A DNA stretch of 64,000 nucleotides from Penium margaritaceum (taxonomy: Eukaryota > Streptophyta > Zygnematophyceae > Desmidiales > Peniaceae). The notes beneath the pieces were generated by a model that was not told where the DNA came from, made no database searches, and saw only the letters and a list, made by a program, of their open reading frames with translations. A program made the position numbers and the translations under genes. Location: assembly GCA_023375785.1 (NCBI GenBank), contig SZWC01000551.1, positions 169,191-233,190 of the forward strand. Direction: 5' to 3'. Shown here piece after piece: positions 1-9,144 of this stretch. Position 1 is the stretch's first letter. Each line of letters starts with the position of its first letter.

Positions 1-129
1 GACTCGTTAGAAAGCTTGTCTCTTGAACTTGACGATCTAGTGGTAGATTATCAAATCATATGATGATTTGACCCCAAACCTGTCACTCTCAAAGTGACAG
101 CCTCTGCTAGCCAAAAGTGGCAGAACTTG

Positions 130-141
130 GCTCTGATACCA
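130..141 (-). promoter_or_regulatory. Primer binding site of A1 (initiator Met tRNA 3' end)
   Basis: On the minus strand this reads TGGTATCAGAGC, the complement of the 3' end of plant initiator methionine tRNA. It lies two bases inside the LTR, the normal position for the minus-strand primer of plant copia elements. Confidence 0.85.
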
Positions 142-143
142 AA

Positions 144-881
144 TGTTGGAACTGGAAGAGAGAGGGAGCCTTGGAGCAACGAGAATTTGGAACTGGAAAA
201 GCATCACTTGTGCTAAAGAATGGTTGTTGAATCACTCAAAATGATGGAGTACATATACAGCTAGAGCTTGGGCAAGTCAGCCCCCTCAAAAGCCACACCA
301 CTTAGCCATGGAGGATAATGCTAACACACTAGAGAACATAATCTCACACAAGAGAGGAAATCAGCCTAGCAATCAGGCTGACCACTCACACACGACCTAG
401 AGAGCTAGGAAATGCTCTCATGGCACACTCCTAGTGGTCACACAACCCACAATCCCATGGAGAATCACTATGTGTACATGGCTAGCACATCAGGATCTCA
501 CCTCAATTAAAAAGTAAGGAGAGGTACCTTTTTCCTAGTCAGCACACTCTGACAAGGCAACCTAAGAATCAAGGACCTTTTTGGATATTTGTCCCTCCAG
601 GTCTTGACCCTCGATCTCTTGCCTTTTTCTTTTCTCAGGCTAAGGCAGGTAGCCATCGCCCATGGTTAACCAGATATCGGCGGTCCATGACCATGAAAAC
701 TTCAAAAATTCATATCTCCCAATCCGACTATTGGATCCGCATCAAACTTGGATCGTAGACATTTTGCCACTTGATCTTTTCAATGGTGAAGTTGGATTGA
801 CAATCAGCGTAGGCATCTGGTACTTCCTTTCAACTTGCTCCTGTGGACCAGAAACTCAGCCAGATGGCTCCTTTTCCAACA
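144..881 (-). repeat. 5' LTR of A1 (738 bp)
   Basis: This is a complete family-A LTR, reading TGTTGGAACT to TTTCCAACA on the plus strand. It aligns over its full length with the other A LTRs in the window, for example 36421-37159 and 47702-48438. It lies against the primer binding site at 130-141, which identifies it as the 5' LTR. Confidence 0.88.
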
Positions 882-2446
882 CTGACGAGGTAGTGGGAGC
901 AGATATTCTTCCTGACCCAGTCTCTCCTGATCTTTCATTCACTGTGATAGTGAGAGAACGAGTCTACTCTCCCATGTGTGATGCAACAGATACAACAGCC
1001 TCATCGGCAGAAGTAGAGGAAGAAGATGCACCACTATCAGTAAGAGTAATTGTCCTAGTAGCAGCGCGCTTGCCGCCTGCTAACGCTCTAGTACCAGGTC
1101 GCAGGTATCCTATTAGGGTGCGCTACAAGCCTGGTGAGGACGGGCATTTCTTAGGCTCAATAAACCAGACCAGATGAACGTCACAGTTGCAGCAGACTCT
1201 GATGAGTCGATTTCATGTAGGGAGGCCATAGCGTAACCAGATGCGGTAGATTGGGCGCAAGATGTGTAGCAGAAGATATAGTCACAGCTGGACAACGGTA
1301 CATGGGAGCTGACTGATCGTACACCTAAACGTAAGGTGATCAAGTGCAAGTGGGTGTTCAAGAAGAAGCGGGGAGCAAATGGCAACCTCAAAAAGTACAA
1401 GGCGAGGCTGGTTGCCAAGGGCTACTTGCATCAGGAAGGCATCGACAACACGGAAACCTTTGCTCCTATTGCAAAGTTTGCCTCTGTACGTACGCTCCTT
1501 TCCTATGAAGCAACATAGGACTTTGAGGTCTACCACATGGATGTCAAGACGGCGTTTCTGAACGGTTACCTGGAGGAGAAGATTTACATAGAGCAGCCTG
1601 AGGGGTTCGTCATGGATGACCAAGAGCACCTGGTTTGCAAGCTGCAGAAGTCGCTATACAACCTTAAGCAAGCGTCGCGTGCATGGAACAAAAAGTGGGA
1701 TGCGGTGTTGGAGTGCATGGAGTTTGAGCATAACGAGTATGACTCGAGCATCTACCGCTGGCAGCATGAGCATGAGATCCTCATCATCACCGTGTATGTT
1801 GATGACATGCTCCTCCTCTCCAAGAGCATATATGCACTACAGGAATTCAAGGAGGCCATCCAAGAACACTTCTAAATGTCTGATCTCCTGGAGGCATCAA
1901 ACTTCCTCGAAATCCAGATCACGGGTGACCGCAAATCACGATCTTTCTTGCTAGAGCAGAGCTGCTACATCAAGGATGTCTTGCAGCGGCTAGGCATGGC
2001 AGAGGTAAAACCCATCGGCAAATCGCTGGAGATGCGGCAGTACCTCTTGAGCTTCAATGGAGAAGCAAATACAACTGAGGGGCAGAAGTACTAGAGCGCC
2101 GTCAGCAACCTTATGTACTTGATGGTTCTAACCAGGCCAGATCTCACACAGGCTGTTAGCGATGTGAGCCACTACATGGCAAACCCCGGACCTGAGCACC
2201 AGAAGGCAGTGAAGCGGATCTTCTACTATCTTGCTGGAACCATCAACATGGGCATCACCTAAAACGGCAACGACAATAGTATCATCGGCTACATAGACGC
2301 AGATTGGGCTTCGAACCATGAGGACCGCAAGGCCATCTTTGGACATGTGTTCCTCATGAATGGTGGGGCCATCAGCTGGTGCAGCAAGCGGCAGGTGGTC
2401 ATGGCCACCTCAAGGATTGAAGCAGAGTACTTCTTTCTCAGCTTTT
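882..2446 (+). mobile_element. pol: Copia-A pol fragment A2
   Basis: This fossil fragment of family-A pol starts in the acidic, proline-rich linker after integrase and runs through reverse transcriptase into RNase H. Recognisable landmarks are the WVFKKKRG block near 1350, the YVDD catalytic motif at 1795-1806, and the RNase H blocks near 2280-2440. It has no LTRs of its own. On the left it is cut by the LTR of A1, and on the right it meets a minus-strand family-B end. It is broken in many places and is older than A5 and A9, to which it aligns with frequent mismatches. Confidence 0.85.
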
Positions 2447-3452
2447 TTGAAGCCGATGTAGGCTGATGTAGGCTATTGTCTGCTACCGGTTTTGAAGGTG
2501 CAAATCCGTCGCTTATCCTTTTGTCAACCTGCCTAAGGCAACCATCTAGAAAACGGATTCCGATATAATGGTTCTTGCCGACTGCTCTTGGTATTGCAAC
2601 CAAGAGATGATATCACTCTCAAAATCAAGGTTCTAGACTGAGCAGTCCATAGGAATCAGTTCCTTGCATTGTGTCGTGAGCATCTGGTTATTTTCATGCG
2701 AGGAACTTATGATTCTTTTGTATTAGCCTATGGTGGAAAACTCTGTGANCTAAGGCAACCATCTAGAAAACGGATTCCGATATAATGGTTCTTGCCGACT
2801 GCTCTTGGTATTGCAACCAAGAGATGATATCACTCTCAAAATCAAGGTTCTAGACTGAGCAGTCCATAGGAATCAGTTCCTTGCATTGTGTCGTGAGCAT
2901 CTGGTTATTTTCATGCAAGGAACTTATGATTCTTTTGTATTAGCCTATGGTGGAAAACTCTGTGATAAGTCTCAAAGGTAAGAAGTCTACTGAATGACAT
3001 GCTACTCACAGGTTCGTATAGTCCTAGAGCCAGCCTCTAGCCTAGGCGTGTAGTGGCTCCTTGGATGAGTTACTTTGAGGGTATTCAGGATTGCGTCATC
3101 CCCCTTGCCTACATAGAGCTCCCTGTGACCGCCAAGTGGCGCCAGCCACCAGGAAGGACCGTGCAATATTCTAAGATATCTCTTAGAACCTTCCTGTCCC
3201 CCTTTTGGTCTCAACAAAAATTAGTCACCAGACTGGGATTTGACCCAAATACCTCTTTCTCCAGAGACGAGCTCTGGAACGTCTAAGCCACAAGGAGTTT
3301 TCCAAGGTAAAATTTGCTGGTTATACTATCAAGATTGTATCAACGGGACTTGTTCCAAAGGAGTAGTGCATGCCTTGTCTATCTGGACCAGACTTAGGGG
3401 ACTTTCTCCAAGGGAGTACTAAATGCCTTGTCCGTCTCGTACTTATCCAAAT
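2447..3452 (-). mobile_element. Copia-B copy B3, 5' LTR and a short piece of leader
   Basis: This is a family-B end on the minus strand. The LTR spans 2522-3452 on the plus strand and reads inward to GGTTGACA at 2522. The few dozen bases at 2447-2521 match the family-B leader just before gag. The apparent LTR length is inflated by a duplicated block around an assembly gap at 2749. The outer end of the LTR abuts the start of the A4 LTR at 3453, so A4 probably inserted close to its end. No coding sequence remains. Confidence 0.78.
2532..2966. other. Assembly gap (n at 2749) flanked by a 217-bp near-exact duplication
   Basis: A single n at 2749 separates two copies of the same 217 bp (2532-2748 and 2750-2966). 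I see one mismatch between them. No other family-B LTR in the window carries such an internal duplication. It most likely represents two overlapping contig ends that were not merged, not a real tandem repeat. Confidence 0.8.
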
Positions 3453-3709
3453 TCTTGGAAATGAGTCATCCGGCTCAATTTTCGGTCCACAGGAGCAAGT
3501 TCCAGGAAATCACTAAATTCTTACTCTGATTGTCGATCTGACTTCATTTTTTGAAAGATCAGGTAGCACAATGTCAACAGTGCAAGTTTCACGCTGATCC
3601 AACAGTCAGATTAGGAGATATGAGTTTTCAAAGTTTTTGAGATCATCGATTGCCGATATCCGGATGACCATGGGCGATGGCTTCATGCCTTGGCTTGATA
3701 AAAGAAAAA

Positions 3710-3714
3710 GGCAA
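3710..3714. repeat. Target site duplication of A3, left copy
   Basis: GGCAA, matching 4994-4998 on the other side of A3. In the other A LTRs the uninterrupted sequence reads AAAAAGGCAAGAGGTCC, so the duplication is clear. Confidence 0.85.
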
Positions 3715-4993
3715 CATAGGATCTGGAAGAGAGAGGGAGCCTTGGAGCAGCGAGCATGAGTGATTGGAAGGGTGTCACTTGTGCTCAAGAATGGTTGTTC
3801 AATCACTCAAAATGATGGAGTACATATAAAGCTAGAGCTTGGGCAAGTCAGCCATCTCACAAGCCACACCACTTAGCTCATACACTAGAGTCCATAATCT
3901 CACAGAAGGGAGGAAATCAGCCTAGCAATCAGGGCAAACCACTCACACATGACCTAGAGAACTAGAAAATGCTCTCATGGTACACTCCTTGTGGTCACAT
4001 AACCCACAATCTCATTGAGAATCGCCATGTGTCCATCACTAGCACACAAGGATCTCACCTCACCTAAAAAGTAAGGAAAGGTACCTTTATCCTAGTGAAC
4101 ACACTCTGACAAGGCAATCCTAAGACCAAGGACCTTTTTGGATATTTCTCCCATCAGGTCTTGACCCTAGACCTCTTGCCTCTTTCTTTTCTCAGGCTAA
4201 CGCATGGAGCCATCGCCCATGGTCACCCGGATATCGGCAGTCGATGACCCCGAAAACTTTGAAAATTCATATCTCCTTATCCGACTTCTGGATCGACCTC
4301 AAACTTGGACCAGAGACATTTTGCCACTTGATCTTTCCAATGGTGAACTTGAATCGACGATCGGAGTATGCATCTGGTACTTTACTGGAACTTGCTTCCG
4401 TGGACCTGAAACTGAGCCAGATGGCTTCCTTTCCAACAATCTCCCAGTATGCCACAGTTAAAGTGGGCTGAGTCCACATGCCTTCATGCAGAACTGCTGC
4501 TTCTCACGAATCAGTGGCTTGGTGCTGAAATCAGCGACCTACTGGCTGGAGTAAAATCCAACTTGATGACACCCTCCTGCACCATATGCCTGATGAAGTG
4601 ATATGCGATGTCAATGTGCTCGGTGCGTGCATGGTGCTCAGGATTCTTGGCGAGTGCGATTGCGCTCTGATTGTCGACGCGCACAGGAACTAGAAGAACT
4701 GCACTCCCTCTCATCTCTTCCATGAGACGCTGAAGCCAAACTGCTTCCTTGGCTCCAAAGCTGAGAGAGACGTACTCAGCTTCCGTGCTTGAGGTTGCCA
4801 CGACCACCTACCGCTTGCTACACCAGCTGATGGCTCCACCATTGATGAGGAACACATGCCGAGAGATGGACTTACGGTCCTTAGGACCGTAAGTCCATCT
4901 CTCCTGGAAGGACGATCGAAGTAGGCATATGGTTCTTTCCTGGAACTTGCTCCTGTGGACATGAAACTCAGCCAGATGGCTCCTTTTCCAACA
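3715..4993 (-). mobile_element. Short Copia-A copy A3 nested in the A4 LTR
   Basis: This compact minus-strand family-A remnant sits inside the LTR of A4. Its 3' LTR lies at 3715-4438 and RNase H-region pol sequence at 4439 to about 4882. The outer end of its 5' LTR occupies about 4905-4993 and ends in CCAACA. The host LTR breaks off in GGCAA at 3710-3714 and resumes with GGCAA at 4994-4998. That is an exact 5-bp target duplication and proves a single insertion. The copy is broken and far shorter than a full element. A perfect palindrome lies at the inner edge of its pol remnant. Confidence 0.85.
4861..4903. repeat. Perfect palindrome, 21-bp arms and a 1-base centre
   Basis: Arms at 4861-4881 and 4883-4903 are exact reverse complements around a single T at 4882. 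The left arm is ordinary family-A RNase H sequence, also seen near 43638-43660. The right arm is its inverted copy and is not found at that place in other copies. It looks like a fold-back copying event within A3. Confidence 0.9.
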
Positions 4994-4998
4994 GGCAA
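4994..4998. repeat. Target site duplication of A3, right copy
   Basis: GGCAA, the partner of 3710-3714. The host LTR continues directly afterwards. Confidence 0.85.
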
Positions 4999-6120
4999 GA
5001 GGTCCAGGGGCAAGACCTGATGGGAGAAATATCCAAAAAGGTCATAGATTCTTGGATTGCCTTGTCAGAGTGTGTTGACTAGGAAAAACGTACATCTCCA
5101 TACTTTTAATGTACGGTGAGATCCTAATGTGCTAGCCATGGACACATGGCGATTTTCCATGGGATTGTGGGTTAATTGACCACTAGGAGTGTGCCATGAG
5201 AGTATTTTCTAGCTCTCTAGGTCGTGTATGAGTGTTCAACCTGATTCCTAGGCTGATTTCCTCTCTTGTGTGAGATTATAAACTCTAGTGTGTGAACGTT
5301 AGCCTCCATGGCCAACTGGTGTGGCTTGTAAGAGGGCTTACTTGCCAAAGCTCTAGTTCTATGTGCACTCCATCAGTTTGAGTTATTTAAGAATCATTCT
5401 TCAGTACAAGTTATGCCTTTCTAGACCCACATGCTCGCTACTCCAAGGCTCTCTCTCTCCTCCAGATCCAACATATTGTATCAGAGCCAAGGTCTGCCAC
5501 TTTCAGCCAGCACAGGCTGTCACTTTTGAAAGTGACGGGTTGGTATTAAACCTTCACTAAATTTGACAATCAACCACTTGAGCTTCAAGTTGAAGAGACA
5601 AGCTTTCCAACGACTCCAATATCGCAAAGATCCAACGGTCGGATTGAAAGGTATGCTCAAAACACGATCTGCGAGGGCTATACTTTTTTCTCTGAGTAAC
5701 ACTATCGCCTTGTGATGAGCATACCGCTTTTGTTTCTTTGTCAAATATAAAACATGGCACATACAAATTGAAGTATTTTTCATAAGCTTTCTGTTCAAGC
5801 AAAAACATTTGCATTCCATCCGTTTGTTTGGGAGATACGCCGTTAACAAGCTGGCTGGTGTGAGCTGGAGTACGAGCAGCACCATATGCTATTTTCAAGA
5901 GGGCATAACTTTCAAAATCCCCTATTGATAACTCAGTTTTATAGGTCGATCTAAAAGGGTTTGAGCTGAATTTTCTTGTGGTGGGCTTTGTTTTTCAAAA
6001 TTCCCATTTTGCTAGCCTGTAGAATCCATTTTTTGTCAGACAGATTTCTTTAGAAGAAGCAACAGAAGCGGGGGTAGCGTCGCCACTCAAGGGTAGCGCT
6101 CAGTATCACCAAAGCTCAAA

Positions 6121-7676
6121 ATGGCAGCACCGGCATGGTAACAATAGCCCATTCCTTGGTGAGGCTGGAAAGACGCCCCAATTTCACGTTTTCAAAGATC
6201 CGTACCCGTCTCCTTTGGGAGGAGACGGGCTTGTGGGAGGTAGTGAGAAACGCGCTCCGCCTCCACAGGCAAAAGGCATCACAATAGCAGAGGTGGTGGC
6301 GAGAAAGACGTCGCAGAAAGGTGCAGCGGATGCAATTTCATCTACAACTACAGCGGCGGCATATGAGGAGTGGAAGAGGAAGGACGGGCAGGCTTACAGG
6401 CTGCTTGTCAACACAATCTCTAACCTGCATGTTGAGTACGTGCGTGAGAAGGCTATTGCAAAAGAGGGATGGGACACGTGCAAAAAGTATGAGAGCAAGG
6501 ATCTTGCATTCCTCATGCTTTTGGAGAAGACGATGATGACGTTGAAAATACAGGATGGGGAATGGATAGAGGCGTACTTGGAGAGGGCAAAGGAGCTGGC
6601 GAAGGAACTCAAAGCGGCCGGCAACCCTCTGGAAGACAAGCGCTTCGTCCTCCTCTTACTAAGGGGACTCCCAATGAGCTATAACACGGTGCGAGAGACG
6701 TTGGAGTGCCAGCTGACTCTTGACCTAAACTTCATCTGCACGCACCTGGTGCAGGTAGAACTGCGTCGCAATGCAACAAAGTGCAATGGCGGCAGTAGCA
6801 GTAGTGAAGCAGCTTTCATGGCCATGGGCTTACTCAACCAGCAGCAGCAGCAGTCCGCGCACCAGAGAGGCAAGAAGAAAGGCAAGTGCCACTATTGCCA
6901 AAAGGAGGGGCACTACAAGAAAGAGTACCTCAAGTTCAAGAGGGACCAAAAGGAGCAGTAGGAGCAGCAGCAAAAGCAGCAGTCTCCAGAGTAACAATAG
7001 CAACAGTCACAGTAATGTCAGCAGCAACAGCAGCAACAGCAGGAGAACTAGACCGGCGTGCGCCATTTCGGTAACACTAATGTGGCGAAGGAGGTGCACG
7101 ACCGCCTCTTCATGCCAAAGGCTGACATGTCGCAGAAGGAACAGGCGGATCTGGTGTGGTACAAGGACACTTGGTGTACCAAGAGCCTAACGCACCATAA
7201 GGAGTGGTTTACGGAGCTGCTTTCCATTCCCCCTCGTCTGATTGCTTTGGGTGATGATTGGGTGGCATATGCTAAGGAGATAAGGATTGTGAAGATGTGG
7301 CTAGAGACCACGCGTGGCATTGAAGAGGGAGTATGCTGTATGTATCTAATGCTATGTTCAACCTTCTCCCAGTCTCCTCTCTCACCAACACAAGACAGCG
7401 AGTCATCTTTGACGACGACTATGGCTACATCCTCGACAAGCAAACTGGAGAGGAGTTGGCCAGGTGGGTGAAGGAAGGCGACATGTACCGCCTGCTGAGG
7501 GCGACCAAGATCCCGTGCGAGCAGAGTCTTGCAGTAGTGGTACAGGCCACAAATGGAAAAATCTAGAATGTACGCTACGGCCACATCGGCATGCGCGCCT
7601 TGCAGTAACTTCAAAGGAAGCAGATGGTGCATGACTTACCTACCAGCTCTATTTTTGAGTAGCAGTTGTGCATTGG
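6121..7676 (+). pseudogene. gag: Remains of A4 gag and the start of pol
   Basis: Gag of this fossil copy contains the UBN2-like region around 6360-6780 and the family-A zinc knuckle block at 6887-6928 (CHYCQKEGHYKK). A glutamine-coding repeat follows. After that come the aspartic-protease region and part of the GAG-pre-integrase HxxxGH region. The order and spacing match A5 and A9. Several breaks are present. Similarity to A9 is clear throughout, so the assignment is firm even though no intact protein is encoded. Confidence 0.8.
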
Positions 7677-7785
7677 AGAAGTAGCAAGAGAAGTAGCATA
7701 GGATGCTTGGTAAAGGAAGAAGCCTGATGAGTCACACTTGAGGGTCTTTGGATGTACTGCGTGGGAAAAGGTCCAAGGAGGAGAA

Positions 7786-7790
7786 AGAAG
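7786..7790. repeat. Target site duplication of A5, left copy
   Basis: AGAAG, identical to 13038-13042 after the 3' LTR. Confidence 0.88.
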
Positions 7791-8526
7791 TGTTGGAAAA
7801 GGAGCCATCCGGCTCAATTTTAGGTCCACAGGAGAAAGTTCCGGTAAAGTACCAGATGCCTGCTCCGATCGCCAATCCGACTTCACCATTGGAAAGATCA
7901 TGTGGCAAAATGTCTACGGTCCAAGTTTGAGGCCGATCCAACGGTCAGATTGGTAGATATGAATTTTCGAAGTTTTGGGGGTCATGGACCGTCGATGTCT
8001 GGGTGGGCATGGGTGATGGCTCCATGCCTTAGCCTAAGAAAAGAAAAAGGCAAGAGGTCCAGGGTCAAGACCTGATGGGAGAAATATCCAAAAAGGTCCT
8101 TGGTCTTAGGATTGCCTTGTCAGAGTGTGCTGACTAGGATAAAGGTACCTCTCCTTACTTTTTAGGTGAGGTGAGATCCTTGTGTGCTAGCCATGGACAC
8201 ATGGCGATTCTCCATGGGTTTGTGGGTTATGTGACCACTAGGAGTATGCCATGAGAGCCTTCTCTAGCTCTCTAGGTCGTGTGTGAGTGGTCAGCCTGAT
8301 TGCTAGGCTGATTTCCTCCCTTGTGTGAGATTATGGATTCTAGTGTGTGCCTTAGCCTCCATGGCTAAGTGGTGTGGCTTGTGAGAGGGCTGACTTGCCC
8401 AAGCTCTAGCTCTATATGTACTCCATCATTTTGAGTGATTGAACAACCATTCTTCAGCACAAGTGATGCCCTTCAAATCACACATGCTCGCTGCTCCAAG
8501 GCTCCCTCTCTCCTCCATTTCCAATA
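7791..8526 (+). repeat. 5' LTR of A5 (736 bp)
   Basis: Runs from TGTTGGAAAA to TTTCCAATA, with the plant primer site directly after it. It carries the conserved TATA-like CTATATGTA at about 8412-8420 and the two short hairpins typical of family A. It nearly matches 12509-13037 over the shared part. Confidence 0.92.
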
Positions 8527-8528
8527 TT

Positions 8529-8540
8529 TGGTATCAGAGC
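8529..8540 (+). promoter_or_regulatory. Primer binding site of A5
   Basis: TGGTATCAGAGC, complementary to the 3' end of initiator methionine tRNA, two bases inside the 5' LTR. Confidence 0.9.
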
Positions 8541-9144
8541 CAAGTTCTGTCACTTTCAGCCAGCACAGGCCGTCACTTTGAGAGTGACGGGTTGGGGTAA
8601 AACCTTCACCAAATTTGACAATCGACCATTGGATCTTCAAGTTCAGAAGACACGCTTTCCAACGAGCCCAAGATTACGAAGATCCAACGGTTGGATTGAG
8701 AGTTATGCTCAAAACGAGGTCGGCCAGGGCTACACTCTTCTCTATGAGTAAGACTGTCGCCTTGTGATGACCATAACTCTCTTGTTTCTTTGTCAAATTT
8801 AAAAAGTGGCACATGCGAATTGTAGCATTTTTTTTTAGCTTTCCATTGATGCAAAAATATTTGCATTTCATCGATTCGTTTGGGAGAAACGCCGTTTACA
8901 AGCTGGCTGGCCTGAGTTGGAGTAGGAGCAGAAGCATACCCTGTTTTCAAGAGGGCATATCTTTTAAAATCCCCTGTTGATGACCCTGTTTTATGGGTCG
9001 ATCTGAAAGGTTTTGAGCTGAATTTCCCAGTCTGCTGGCATCTACCGTCCATTTTCTGTCAGACAGATTTCGCGCAGAAGCAGCAGCAAAAGCAGGGGTA
9101 GTGCCGCCATCCAAGGGCAGCGCTGGGCATCACCAAGGCTCAAA

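Larger units (their letters stand above)
1..881 (-). mobile_element. Copia-A copy A1, 5' end, runs off the left edge
   Basis: This is the 5' end of a Ty1/copia element on the minus strand. Read on the plus strand, the leader next to the primer site lies at 1-129, the reverse complement of TGGTATCAGAGC at 130-141, and the 5' LTR at 144-881. The rest of the element lies outside the window to the left. The LTR ends in CCAACA and abuts a plus-strand A pol fragment, so A1 probably inserted into another A copy. Only one end is visible, so target duplication, age and coding state cannot be judged. Confidence 0.85.
3453..7676 (+). mobile_element. Copia-A copy A4, 5' half, holding a nested A copy
   Basis: This plus-strand family-A element is present from its 5' LTR to the start of integrase. 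Its LTR is interrupted: the first part is 3453-3714 and the remainder 4994-5473, with the small minus-strand copy A3 between them. A degenerate primer site follows near 5476-5488, then a leader of about 640 bp. Gag begins near 6121, its CCHC knuckle lies at 6887-6928, and protease and pre-integrase sequence reach about 7676. There the sequence changes abruptly to family-B pol. The element has no 3' end and carries several breaks. It is older than A5. Confidence 0.82.

Noticed and set aside
662-1177. A 171-codon protein of unknown function
   Set aside because: The frame starts in the A1 LTR and runs into the A2 pol linker, so it is a chance fusion across an insertion border.
2532-2966. Genuine 217-bp tandem repeat in a B LTR
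   Set aside because: The repeat is centred on an n and absent from all other B LTRs, so unmerged contig ends are more likely.
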